Assembly (NCBI RefSeq): GCF_001640805.2
Contig: NC_066833.1
Location: 6,838,814 to 6,902,813 of the forward strand
Reading direction: 5' to 3'
Origin: Lates calcarifer
Taxonomy: Eukaryota; Chordata; Actinopteri; Centropomidae
DNA length: 64,000 bases
Shown: positions 37,646 to 49,549 of the stretch, one piece after another
Layout of the letters: each line of letters opens with the position of its first letter
Numbering within the stretch: the stretch's first letter is position 1
Translations under genes and position numbers: made by a program
The notes under the pieces: generated by a model
Databases searched by the model: none
What the model saw: the letters and a program-made list of their open reading frames with translations, nothing else
Told to the model about the DNA's origin: nothing

Positions 37646-40205
37646 CATGGTGTTCTATCTATTTATTTGGTGTTTGCTCAGATGTTGTTTTGACTTGGGT
37701 CTCAGTTGCATTGTTAGCGGTCTGACATTGATTATATTGACTCGTTGAATGCTTAAGTTCCCCAAGTTTCCCAGTGATGATTGTGAGTTCTGTCTTTTTG
37801 TTCCTCATAGTTTGATGTTTACTAACCTAAATCAAGTTGTGTGAAGAGACAAGTCATGTTTTTCCTCTCATACATCCATCCAAGTTCCTCACCTCCTTAG
37901 GTGATTGCATTTTCCTTTCTTTTAATTATTTAAAGTAACTACTTTTAGCAATTTTAGCTCAGTTAAAGTGATACCTTGCAAACCATCCAAATTAAAAGCT
38001 CACAGTCTTCAGTCCTCTCCCATCTCTAATTAATGAAAGGGGTCAGTATGTCCTGTAAGCGGGATGTTTTAAAACCTTTATCACAAAACAATTCAAACAT
38101 CATGACATGTTATGATATTACACTTCAGCAAAAAAAAACAAAAAAACAGATAACACAACCTACAGTAACAACAATCAGATTAAATAAGCTTTGATATGTA
38201 ACACAATCAAAATCGAACTGTAGCCCAAATGTGTGTTCGATGTTTAACTTTGTGGACTTTTATTTTAAGATACAGACTGATGTCGCTATACTTTAGTACA
38301 TAAAAGTGGTGGTCATTAATTAGTATAGAGCTATATGGGCTGAAGTACTATTCCTAAGAGACATGTCCGAGTCAACATGGAAATAGTACTTATGAGAAAC
38401 AGACTTGGTATTCATTCAGTTAGTGAGTTTGTAGTCATGCTTTTTCAATGAGGTGAATTTAATAACACACAGAACAAAGAGAGAACTGTGAATCAGAATA
38501 GTTCCACCTTTTCATTACCTGATGAAAAATAGGCCCATTTTTCATTTGTAATTGTCATATTTGATGTACATTCCACAGTGTTTTGTTTGTTTTAGACTTG
38601 TTACTTTTGTTACATTTTGGAATGGTAATCCTGAATGCATGGTATTTTGTTGGACACAGTTGCAGCTGTATAACACCAGGCAGAAAAGCATTCTAATACT
38701 GCCATCTTTTAGTAAAAACTAAACTGTAATTCTGCTGCACTGCTGTCCTTCCGAGTACATTTCTATACCACTGCGGGAAAGCAAGAACCTCAACCACTTG
38801 AGGTCAGCAAAAGCAACATCACCGCTTATGTTGCTCTTTAAATGGTCTGTTCAAAGTATAATATTTTTTCACATACCCCTCGTGGTATCTATCCGTACAG
38901 ATAGTTTTGGTTTCATATGACACCCAATCTCATCTCTTGAGATTTCTGTTTCAATCATAATATATTGGACGGGAATGGAATTTAGTTTTGGTGCTCACAG
39001 CACTGAAAAATTACATTCAAGAAGTTAAAGAGGAACATGTATTTTTAGAACCAGTCACTTTGGATTAATCATTGCCAAACTTCCATTTAAAGAGCTGAAA
39101 AAATGTACCTGTCAAGCAGAGCAGCAATTAATGCCTGTGATACTGACAAGTCATGTCATTTTCATCTGTTGCTGTTGCTGTCATTTTCATCTGTTGCTGT
39201 CATGATCTTTTAACTATAATTCTTTAATGTTTGAGTACATAACTAACTTTAGCATTAATTGTCTTGAAGTGGAGGTAGTAATCTCAGAGAGGGATATCTC
39301 AAATATGTCTTGACAAATCTTAATACTTTTCTACTAGAGCTAAGTCAGAGTTTTTTTGTAAACTAGGTGAACTGACCCTTTAATGTTTCTTTAAATTGTG
39401 CTATAAGAGGCTAATGTCCATCAGTTTGCATCTTTTAAGCAGCTTGCCTCTTTGTTCAATCTTCCTCCAAAGCACACCAGTTATGTTGCTCTTTCCTGCT
39501 GTCATGATCATAACACTCTTTCATTCTGTATCAAAGTGAGCAGCCAGAGCCTGAAATGTCAAGTCTAACCTTTGTGCTATTTTTTTTCTCCATGAATGGT
39601 TTTGAGCATGATTTGGGATACTTGATGGAAATGTCTTGCAGGAGTGCAAGTGCAGCTCATTGTAAAACTGCATGAAAGATGAAATCTGGATGCCTGGAAT
39701 GATGATCTTTGTTATAACATGACTTAAAAAAAGAAAAGATACAAAAGCATGGCATATGTTACTCCACAACTGGTTCTACTTAATAAAGTTTTGATACAAA
39801 TGTTTTGCATGGGGCCAGCATACTTTGAACAGGTATGGATACTGAGTATATATTTACAATAAACCTATAATATGAGAAGAATACTCAATATCTTTATATA
39901 TTACATATACTGTGTGTAACTGACATGCACTGATACATGAAACATTGGTGGCCCCTGAGTGATAGTGCACTTGTAATAATTCAGGGGGGGGACAGTTAAT
40001 GGTTTCTGTGTGCCTTAAAAGTAGAGATGACTCATTTACTCATGCACCATGTAATCTGGGTGGGAACATTATCTGTTGTACAATTTAGCTGTGCTAGAAA
40101 GCTTCATCAGATGTAAACCAACTCTGAAATATCTTAAAACCTATTAGCCACACTGCCCTGCATTCAGACTCTAATGAAAATGAATAGATAGATAGATAGA
40201 TAGAC

Positions 40206-40252
<47 letters not shown>

Positions 40253-40886
40253 CAGGGAAAAAATGAAAAGAAAAGAACTGGTAAATTACAGGTAAACCAA
40301 AAAAAATATATTAGTTCAAGTGGACATCAAGCAGAACAGATACAAAAATACTGAACCCTACATTTTCCATCATGCAACTTGATTGTGTCTTTTTATTGGA
40401 CTGTCTGTTGATTCAACCATCCATCCATCACTCTTACATTATTTGGGGTTAATTACTAAAACTTGCCAAAGCTCCTCCAGAACCAGAGAGGACATTATAC
40501 CACTTTTTTCAGACAATGAGTGACAGTGTGCAGGCAACAGGTTTTTTTTTTTGTTTGTTTGTTTTTTTTTTGGTTTGTTTGTTCTTTCTTTCTTTCACCA
40601 CTAGCTTTGTTATTTTAACAAAGCTTTTATGACCATCCATATGTATTTCTCAGTCTCTTTATTGGGATACAAACAGAAATATGGGAAATATATATATTAA
40701 ATTTTAAAAAACAACAACACAATTTTAAGAACAAAATTGCCTCTACATGCAAAAGTCAGTATTTAGTGTGACTTCCCTTGGTGCTAAGCACATCTTGAGC
40801 TCTTTTGGGGAGACCATCTTGAAATTTTCTGAAGTAGTCTTCTGGTATGTTATACCAGGCTTCTCTCAGCACTTACCAGAGTTCTT
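37646..40886. other. DNA downstream of hacd2, no gene seen
   Basis: AT-rich flank matching 1636-4865. It includes the TAGA microsatellite at 40184-40251. No coding exon, tRNA-like fold or complete transposon is apparent. Confidence 0.6.
40184..40251. repeat. (TAGA)n microsatellite, second copy
   Basis: Same locus as 4171-4233 but with a different length and one TAGACAGA interruption. Confidence 0.95.
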
Positions 40887-41140
40887 CAATTTAATTCAGT
40901 TCAATTCAATTTTATTTATATAGTGCCGAATCACAACAAAAGTCATCTCAAGGCACTTTTCATATAAAGCAGGTCTAGACCATACTCTTTAAAATATGGT
41001 ATTTACAGAGAGAGACCCAACAAATCCCACCATGAGCAAGCACTAGGCGACAGTGGCAAGGAAAAACTTCCTTTTAATAGGCAAAAACCTCGAGCAGAAC
41101 CAGGCTCAGGGTGGGTGGCCATCTACTTCGACTGGTTGGT
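40887..41140 (-). mobile_element. 3' end of a teleost LINE-type dispersed repeat (copy 2)
   Basis: Same element as 4866-5110, with the (AATTC)n-like edge, the GAGCAAGCACTAGGCGACAG block and GCAGAACCAGGCTCAGG. Small indels separate the two copies. Confidence 0.65.
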
Positions 41141-41394
41141 TCTTCTTCATAGATTTAGGCTGTCTTCTGTTTCTTTCTCTGTACAGGTGATCCTATACTG
41201 TCTCTATAATATTCAGGTCTAAATTCTGTGGAGGCCAGTTCATGACTGTTTTCTCTTCAAATATGATTTCACCACATTAGCAGTATACTTGGGATTGTTA
41301 TTATGCTGAAAAATAAAACCATTCCCAACTGGACATTTTGCAGGAGTGTTGTCACATCGTCCATGTAGCTTCTTAGGGCTGGAAACACTGTCCT

Positions 41395-43440
41395 GATTCT
41401 GCTCTCACTCCTCAGACCATCTGTCTTGCACCAGTGAAGATGATTTCAAAGACTGTTGTGAACAGGATGGGTGAGATCAAACAAACCATTGCTTTTCCCT
41501 TCTCAAGCTGCTGCCAACCAGTTGTGATTTCCTGGGTTGTGTAGGAGACATAGAAGTTGTTGAAGTAGGCAGAGACCAGGTTTTTGATGCATGTGCAGTG
41601 GAAAGTGTGCTCTTATAACTGTGATATAACTAACAATGACAATAAAGAACTGAATTGAGTTGAATTGAATTGAATGCATTGAATGCAGGCATGTGAAAGA
41701 AATCGAGTGCGAAGGTGATCAGCTGGTGTGGAACAGATTCGTAGGCCAGATCTAACCAAACCATGTGGAGATCTAAACTCCTGCATTTGGCCCTCTGGAA
41801 TTGTTTCCAGATCATGGCAGAGTGAAGTGAAGACACTTATGTGAGGCTAATCTATCGGCAAGAAGCCCCTGCAAAGTCCCACTGTTAAAAAAAAGACGTG
41901 CTGAAGAGGATACAATTTGCCAAAGAACATATCGACTGGCCTAAAGAGAAATGGAGAAACATTGTGTGGACTGATGAAAGTAAGATTGTTCTTTTTGGGT
42001 CCAAGGGCCGCAGACAGTTTCTCAGACAACCCCCAAACACTGAATTCAAGCCACAGTACACTCTGAAGACCATGAAGCATGGTGGTGCAAGCATCATGAT
42101 ATGGGGCTGTTTCTCTTACTATGGTGTCAGGCCTATTTATCGCATACCAGGGATTATGTTTTTTTTTTTTTTCAATTTATTGAGTAAATATTTGAGTTTG
42201 TAACAAAAAATGCAGACTTTTTTTGAACAGCCCAATATCATATTTTCCTTCATTTTCTGTAAAGTAATTAAAATATTGATACATTTTTCTTTATGTTTTG
42301 ATGTAAAATATAATGTGCAGCGTTCCCAATGAATGGAAATAAAAAATATTATAAGGATTTTGAGCTTTACTCACGTTTTAAAAAACACTGCTATTATTTT
42401 GAACATAACTGTATATACACATGTCCTGGAGAACCCAGGACCTGTGTTGCCCTGTTGCTGTCACTGAGCTGTTCCCTGATGTGTCTCTCTAACTCCTGTG
42501 AGGTGATCTCCCAGACTTCTTCTCCTCGAGCAGGTCTCAGACGTATTTAAAGAGATACGTGCTTTCTCCTTTCTGCTCCTGAGTTTCTGAATCCATTCTG
42601 CTCTCCTGAGTTTGGCAAGTCTGGATTTCAGCTAGTCGCAGTCACCTTTTAGTCCCTCCTTCTCTCAATCTTGTGCTTTCCTCCATGCTTTCTGAAGAAG
42701 GTGGTTGTGCTGCCCTTTAGGAAGTTCTGGAGGGTTGGATGTACATTCTGCTCAAAGCATCTCCATGCTTCTTTGTTGCTGGTTCTTAGCCACCTGAGCT
42801 TGGTCTGGTGGATTAGCTTCTCCTTTGATGGTTTTCTTGTGAGTTGGCTGCTTACTGGTTCACGGTGCATCACTTGCAGTGGGGCAGGCTCTTGCTGCTG
42901 GTGTGGCACTTCCTGCAGCGATAGCGGCTCCTCTCCCTCACCATCTACAATAGTAGATTTATCAACAGCGCTGTGGTGCTCAACCGGGTTTTGAGTCCTC
43001 CTTGTTTCACCTGCTGAAGCAGCGCAAGCTTGTAAATGGGTCCTCCTGTCGCACTTTGCCTTCCTTTGGTGAATGCGCAGGCCTTGGTGTGTTGTCATTT
43101 TGGACCGTCCACAGCTGCATTTCTTAAGGATCTTAGAGTCATTGGTCAGTTCCATTCCAGTCTGTTTCATGTTATCCATCGTAATTGGTCCTCCTTCCAT
43201 CCCGCCTCCCGGAGGACTATCGGGCTGTCTTCTTCATATCATGCTTGTAGTTTCTGATGGCATCCATGCAGTGAGGTAATTACTCCATGAGCATGTGGAG
43301 AGGGTAATTAGCCCATCCACCCCTGTTGCATTCTTTCCTGCTGCCAGTCTGTCTCCCCTGACTGCCCTCCAGTCTTTCCTAGACGCCAATTGCCCTGTTC
43401 ATCATTGGTGTTCCAGATAGACTAAGGTGATTTTATGTCA
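41395..43440 (-). pseudogene. Zinc-finger LINE remnant, interrupted by a Tc1 fragment and a small retroposon
   Basis: Read on the minus strand, a 183-codon frame (43200-42649) carries CSCGRSKMTTHQGLRIHQRK ending in AKC, a C-C-H-H-C zinc-finger pattern near the N-terminus. Later parts (SNKEAWRCFEQNVHPTLQN) match the linker of zinc-finger LINE proteins. After a stop, a shifted frame (about 42545-42425) has EVWEITSQELERHIREQLSD, a pre-RT region. A Tc1 fragment follows (41853-42415), then RT blocks at 41845-41690 (VWLDLAYESVPHQL) and 41590-41420 (YFNNFYVSYTTQEI, ISPILFTTVFE). I infer one LINE copy cut by later insertions. Part of the fingers is missing, and the region upstream to about 43440 may be its 5' UTR. 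Clade not assigned. Confidence 0.65.
41853..42415 (+). mobile_element. Tc1-like transposon, internally deleted
   Basis: A 101-codon frame at 41898-42203 has [20 protein letters not shown] followed by [12 protein letters not shown] and [16 protein letters not shown], the middle of a Tc1 transposase with the second catalytic Asp in WTDESK. The frame then runs into a T tract and AT-rich DNA, so the C-terminal catalytic part is absent. The right terminus TTTTGAACATAACTGTATA at about 42397-42415 looks like a Tc1 end. The DNA-binding N-terminus and left terminus are absent. The left edge coincides with the end of contig 1. Confidence 0.8.
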
Positions 43441-43539
43441 AATTCTGTGATCTTTGGCATTTTGAATGGAATGATGTAACTGAACAGTGGTCTAATGTGT
43501 ATTAGTAAGCTTCCAATTAGTTAAAGTCATAAATGTGTA

Positions 43540-43845
43540 TGTAATGCTAAAGCATGTCTTGCACAAACCTGATGTAACAGACCTTTTTCACTGCAGTCAT
43601 TTTGACATGAAATAGTAGGACAAATGCAGGTGTTAGCAATGACATTAATTAGGATTCCATTCCATTTAGGTTCAAGAGAGCCAGGTTCCTGCTATTGTTC
43701 AAGTGTAAGGTGGGGCCTCAGAAAATACTTGCTATTTTAGCCTATAGAGGCAGTTTTTTTAATGATTATATATGGTCATTACACCATTGACAAAACAACA
43801 AATCTAATGGTGGCCTAATACCTTTGCACAGTGTTGTATCTACAA
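43540..43845. mobile_element. Short dispersed repeat with a Tc1-like right end
   Basis: It contains CTTTTTCACTGCAGTCATTT and TTGACATGAAATAGTAGGAC, which I recognise as part of a widespread fish repeat. It ends near CCTAATACCTTTGCACAGTG, similar to the inverted terminus of the MITE at 27583-27978. The left end is not defined. Confidence 0.35.
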
Positions 43846-44080
43846 AACTCTTTTTTACTTTAACAAGAGAAACCAAAGATCTTAACTTTTTTTTTTTTTT
43901 TTTTTTTAAACTTTCACAGTGTAAAGATGGACAGGGGGTGACGTACTATACAGATCCCTGGCTTGATACCACAGTTATGAGGTATGAGGTTTCCAACGAA
44001 TGTTGACGCCAATCAGGCCATGACTATTTTAATCTGAATACTGACTCAAATAGCAAATTCAAACAAAATATCTGAGATAC

Positions 44081-44084
44081 GTGT

Positions 44085-44133
<49 letters not shown>
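44081..44133. repeat. (GT)n microsatellite
   Basis: About 25 GT units with one TATG interruption. Confidence 0.95.
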
Positions 44134-44137
<4 letters not shown>

Positions 44138-44209
44138 GTTGCGCAATCCCCAGAATGAAATGAAAAGGTCACTCTCCATCAGGATGTGTCACAACACTGA
44201 AGCGCTTGT

Positions 44210-45000
44210 CGATTTAGATTTTGATTTCGATTTCAATTTCGATTTGCTTGGCATTATTGGCATGACGTTTTAAATAAAATATGTTGCCAAAGCATAAAAT
44301 CACATATGTACATCAAAACACCAATAAATACAACAATAACTATATACAATAAAATAATAATAAAAAATGAGATAAGAAATAACAAAACAAAAAAAACAAG
44401 GAAACAAAATAAAATGTACATATACATGTGTATGTATATACATACACATGTATCCTGCATACACACAAAATCCCTACATCAAACTGTGTCTCTTTTTGTG
44501 ACATGCTGTGACATACTCTCCTGCCACTTCTATTACAGAGCTTTCTTCTCCTAGAAGGATTTGAATCTGCTTGGCATTTTTTGTCTATATTTGGTGAATT
44601 CATTTTCTCTAATTTCTTTATATTTTGGGCAACTTGTGAGAAAATTAATTTCTGTTTCAATTTCACCTGTTTTACAATGTGTACAAATTCTGTTTAATCT
44701 TTCAAGCCATCTTCTTTTTTGGCATCCGGTTTCAATTGTGAGTTGATGGTCACTAAGTCTATACTTATTGTTTGTCTTTTTATAGAATGTTTTATTTGGC
44801 TTAAATATTGGGCTATTTGGAATTCTCTGTCTAGTAAATTATAGCGTTCTACTTTATTAATTGATTGGATTTCTGTTTTCCACTGTTTGGAATATCTAAG
44901 TTTATTATCTTTATCTATTTGTTTTACTTGTGAATTTGGAGTTATTCTCATAGTGTCACCTTAATATATAAATTTAATTTTCTCATTTGTTCCATTCCAG
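44210..45000 (-). pseudogene. 3' end of a second LINE family with a C-terminal zinc-knuckle
   Basis: On the minus strand a frame ending at TAG (44553-44551) reads NKYRLSDHQLTIETGCQKRR, then RICTHCKTGEIETEINFLTS followed by CPKYKEIRENEF. The CX2C...C arrangement just before the end is typical of the C-terminus of several LINE proteins, though the usual His before the last Cys is Asn here. A GATTTCGATTTCAATTTCGA simple tract near 44222-44246 and an AATAAA-rich stretch follow as probable 3' UTR. The upstream part (to about 45000) stays loosely open but decays. Confidence 0.6.
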
Positions 45001-46244
45001 GTAATTTGATCTCATACAGCTTTGTTGTTCTAAGAATGATCTGTGATAATATGAATCTGTGTCTGATTCTATCAGATGGTTCCAAAATTTGATTCTTCTT
45101 TTTTTAATTTTAATTAAGAGGGGGAACTGGCCCAGCTCTGCTCTGCAGCTGTGGTTAGGACAGTTTCTGTGGACTCTCAGTATGTTTTATGTTTTCATTC
45201 TCTCCTATTTCATGAAAGACAGAATGATAACTGCACTGATCTAGAATGAGACTTTCCTATTGTGTCTCACCATGTGTTTACAGGCTGCAGATGGTGGGGG
45301 GATTCTTTGCTTGTCACACCTTGCACTCCATCTTCATTTAATTCAGCCAGTAGATCACACATTATGAATATCTGGAATGCTTGATGTTATTTCAGAAGTG
45401 CCAAATGGTTTATGTGGTTGTCATGGTGTTCATAGGAGTTGCCAACACACGTGGGTCATAATAAACAATTTGATGGAACACTGAGAAGGTTTTCTGAATC
45501 TTCTAAATGTCTCAGATGTGATTTTTGTTGGTGGATTGCAAACAGAGGTTGTCCTTGACTGGTTGTTACTGACTAAATCAGTGTTGCAAGATAAATAGAC
45601 TGAATTGCTATTTCATTTAACTTCATCCATATTTATTATATTATTTGAATTACTGATCATGATGTGCTAAATACTCGAAAGGGCATCTACATAGTAGTGA
45701 ACTCAGGGTCTGAATATTTTTTGAAGTTGCTGTTAAAATAATTCCCTTACTTATAAGATCCATAGCCTGTGTATCGTAGCTTTGCTTTTATTGTCTTTCT
45801 CTTGACTATTCCAATATCGCTTCCATTTTTCAGCTTTCCCTAATACTGTTTATTTTTCTGCCTTTTCCTCTTGTCCTTGTATTTCTTCCCTCAGTGAATT
45901 TTGGCGGTGTATTGACATAATGTAACAATTGTGTTGATATTTTGACCAGGAGTTTCTTGAAAAAGACATCTGACATTCACAATGCCACCCTGGTTAAATC
46001 AAGATTAAAACACATAAGAGATATCCAGAAGGGCTGGTGTCTTCACAAGAGGTTTCCTTTTACATTCTGCAACCAGCCTCCCTTAGTTCCGTAGGATCAT
46101 ATAAACTCCTATAGAATTCATAGCAGCAGACACAGACATATCTGTGCCACAAGAAGAGGCATCAACCACTTATTCCTATGTAGTGATAATAACCCTGATA
46201 AAGATTTTAGAGAGATCAAAAGCCTTTGCATGAGATGTCTGACT
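45001..46244. other. Intergenic DNA, nothing recognised
   Basis: No gene, RNA or defined transposon seen. Short reading frames only. Confidence 0.5.
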
Positions 46245-46298
46245 TTAGGGTTAGGGTTAGGGTTAGGGGGTTAGGGTTAGGGTTAGGGTTAGAGTTAG
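46245..46298. repeat. Interstitial telomeric (TTAGGG)n repeat
   Basis: Seven perfect TTAGGG units with one GG slip (46269-46270), followed by a decaying TTAGAGTTAG edge. It is an isolated short array between hacd2 and adcy5. Confidence 0.95.
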
Positions 46299-48198
46299 TT
46301 CTGACTGACTGATGAGATCATTGACCTCTGTGCTGGGTGAATGCAGACTTTCAAAACAATCTTACCACAAGGTCCATTCAGTAGCTGTTCTGGAGCTTTT
46401 GATTATATCATCAAACTTTCCTCAACTGATGTTTGATGTTGTCGTGAATCTGTAGAATCTGTTCAAACTGCTATTTTCTGAACTTTTGAATTCTGGTCTA
46501 TACTAGGTTAAAACTTGAGACTAAAATGCACTAGTGAGACAGTTTTAAAGACTGCTGTCAAGACTGGACTTTCAATCTCAAGCTATATCTATTGTCTTGT
46601 CTGTTGTATAGTGTTCTGTCATGTGATCAGTTTGAAGTTTTGAGATGCTCTCTGAACCCGAGGCTTATTCTTTGACTACTCCTCCTTTAAAAAATGAATA
46701 TGAAAGTGCTGCAGCATGTAGAATGTATTAGTAAATTGCCTTTAGTCTGGTTTAGTTACTTGTTTCGTTATTTTCGGTGAATAGGAGGGATAATGAAATT
46801 TATAGAAAATTAAACTTCTCAAACTGGCCTTTACAATCTGCAGTGTTCATCACCTCCATCTTATATACAAAGTCAGTACCTCTTAGATTTACTTATCCTT
46901 TACTAAATGACAGGAGCAGACTTTTGTGCATGTTCCCATCTCTTTGGTTTCTTTTGATGAGGTCTGTTTTGTTCTGTGCTGTTTCTAGAAAGAAGGATAT
47001 TTGAGGATAAAGTCAGTGAAAACAAGGTGTGTTTTTTCAGTGAACTGAATGTTGTGACTGTGGCCTTTTCCTCCAGCTGTTTTCCTTTCATCCAAGAGCT
47101 TCTTTAGTCTTCTGCTTAGTATTAAAAATACTTACAAATTGCAATATTTTGTATATGCACTGAAGAGTACAAGACTAGATTTAGACTAGATTTACAACAT
47201 TTTAAAATAATATATTCATATATTCATGGACGTGCATGGAAGAAGATTATCATAAACAAGAATTCCTTATACTTAACAATTAATCATGTTAAATAACTTA
47301 ATAACCTTGCCGTATACTGTGGATAGATTTGTTTTTTGGTTTAATACCAGTTTTAATTTAGACTATATACAGATGAAAAATACCCCCACTGAAAACTGAC
47401 CTGATTTGATTAACTAAATGGGAAGATTGTTAGTTTATTTTCATAGTATCAGTGTGGAAGCAGAGAAATTAATTGCATGTGGATTTGTGTGAGAAAACTC
47501 TTCATATAACTGTAGTTTACATAGCCCATGGAAATGTTGAGTGGGAAGGTTGTAATGAGATCAAATGTGTGTCTGTTTGTGTGTGCTTATATTAATATGT
47601 GTGTGTATGTTGCGTGTGATGATAAACTGCTGCTGAACAAGTTCATTTAACATTCAGATGATGGCAGTAGTGTTCTGTTTCAAATCAATGGGGAAAATGA
47701 TCTTTAGCCTCCCAGATATCATTGGCTTTAGAAGTTTTTACATTACAAGTGAAAGCTTTTTACCTCAATAACCACAACATATGTATGTGGTTTAAATTAC
47801 TGTTAAACATTAGATAAAAGCAGGAAACACACATGCACATACTGTATAGTCCACATTAGACTCTGAAGCAGTATAAATTATATTTGTTTAGATTTTAGGT
47901 TCATGTGATCACAAGTCTCCCTCATTAAAACACCTTCTTAAATTTGCCTGTATGTGGTCAGAGATTTGAGTATTGTTGATATTGACTGATAATGTAGCAG
48001 ACAGCACCATATGGTGATTTAAGATTCCACACTGTTTGCTTCTGCTTTTTCTCTGATCCTGATGAGACATGTGAGGGAAGTCATCAAATAATCAGTAGCT
48101 AATTTTAACTATTTTGGTCTGCCTTTTTCTTCTGTGACAATGCATCATTATATATGAGCTGATCCTTCATTTTGTTTGTAAAATCTTTATGTGCTAAC
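46299..48198. other. Intergenic DNA between hacd2 and adcy5, nothing recognised
   Basis: AT-rich DNA with no coding or structured RNA signal that I can support. Confidence 0.5.
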
Positions 48199-48200
48199 TA

Positions 48201-48676
48201 CAATGTGTGACCAAAAGTATGTGGACACCCCTAATATGTTTGTGTACTTTTGGTCTGGGGTTTGTTTTTTATACAGCGTAGGCCTGGCCTCTTAGTTGCA
48301 GTGAAGTGAAATATGAATGCTATTGCATATGTATACACTACAACAGTGTTCTTGTAAATTTCCATCAACAATGGTTTTCTGAGTTAGGTGTGGAAGAGAT
48401 TGGTGGCTGTCCACAACCTTGACTTCAACTACACTTGGATGAACTGTGTACACTTCAAACCAGGCTTTATCACCCACTTTCAGTGGCCAACCTCACTCAT
48501 GCTTTTGTGGCTGAATGGGAGGAAATTCCTGCAAACATGTTCAGAAATCTGATGGAAAACCTGAAACCAGAAGAATGGTGGATGTTGTAACAGCAGATTA
48601 AATGTGGTTTTGGAATAGCATATTCAGCAGTTACATTTAATTGTAATTTTGTCCACATACTTTTGGTCATGTAGTG
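48201..48676. mobile_element. Non-autonomous Tc1/mariner element
   Basis: The left end CAATGTGTGACCAAAAGTAT and the right end, on the opposite strand, CACTACATGACCAAAAGTAT continue into GTGGAC on both sides. TA dinucleotides flank both ends. The interior (about 430 bases) has a trace of the transposase 3' part (GGCTGAATGGGAGGAAATTC) but no usable frame. Confidence 0.8.
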
Positions 48677-49549
48677 TAACTGGTAAATTCAGCTTTAAAA
48701 TAAATGTATAAATGACATTATTTCTGCCTGAAATTTAGAGATGTAGAAGTATGCAGCAGCACAAAACTTAAGTATTCAAGTTAAGTGCAAATGCCCCAAA
48801 AGTGTCACCACAGTACCACCTCCAGTACAAAACATTTTCTGGCATTAACCAGATTTTTCATATTAATCTGATTGTTGTGTGAGTTTAAGATGGTGAGATC
48901 TCTATTTCCCTGTATTATTCAACAATAAATTGAGTTAGGTGTGTGTGAGAGAGAGGGAGCAAACAGAAAGAGCAAAAGGGAGCAAGCAAACAACCAGTCA
49001 TGAGACAAGCAGACAAAACAAGTTGCACAACTTGAATCAAGATAAATTTGTATCTGATTTATATCTGAGTTCCCTTTTTATTTGATGAGGACAGTGATGA
49101 ATAGAAGCTCCTGTTTTCTCTGTTAGCAGTTTTTTTTTTTTTTTTTTTTTTTTACCCTTGATGAATTCCAAAAGGGTTAAAGGGAATTCAGCTGGAGGTG
49201 AGCAGGTCCCAGCAAACACACGAGGCTCCTTGTCACATGCCTCCAATTTACATTTGTTAGCACACAATGTGAGCTTAAAAGACACAAATGCTCATCTCCC
49301 CTATGTAAATGGACACAGACTGACGGCGTAAACAGTGGAAGAAGTAAAACATGAGGTTGAAACAAAACATCTTGCAGCCAGGAGTTACCCTATATCGATC
49401 CCCCTCTTCCACAAAGATAGGCTCTCGATTAAACCATAGTCCTGACCAGATGGCGAGAGAATGCAACAAAATATATCTAAAGCTATCTAAAGCTTTTTTT
49501 GCAAAAAATGAAAACAAGTGCAAAGACATTATCCCCTCAATTTAAGCTG
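48677..49549. other. Upstream DNA of adcy5
   Basis: AT-rich, with a 24-base T tract at 49130-49153. No gene seen. Confidence 0.5.

Noticed and set aside
36983..41852. A second real hacd gene in tandem
   Set aside because: The duplicate exons are not diverged as paralogues would be: coding residues are identical and introns and flanks match almost completely, so two haplotypes explain them better.
44254..44666. Possible small protein with Tyr/Ile/Phe-rich sequence near 44254-44466
   Set aside because: It is AT-rich 3' UTR-like sequence of the LINE on the minus strand. Only the frame ending at 44551 has recognisable protein motifs.
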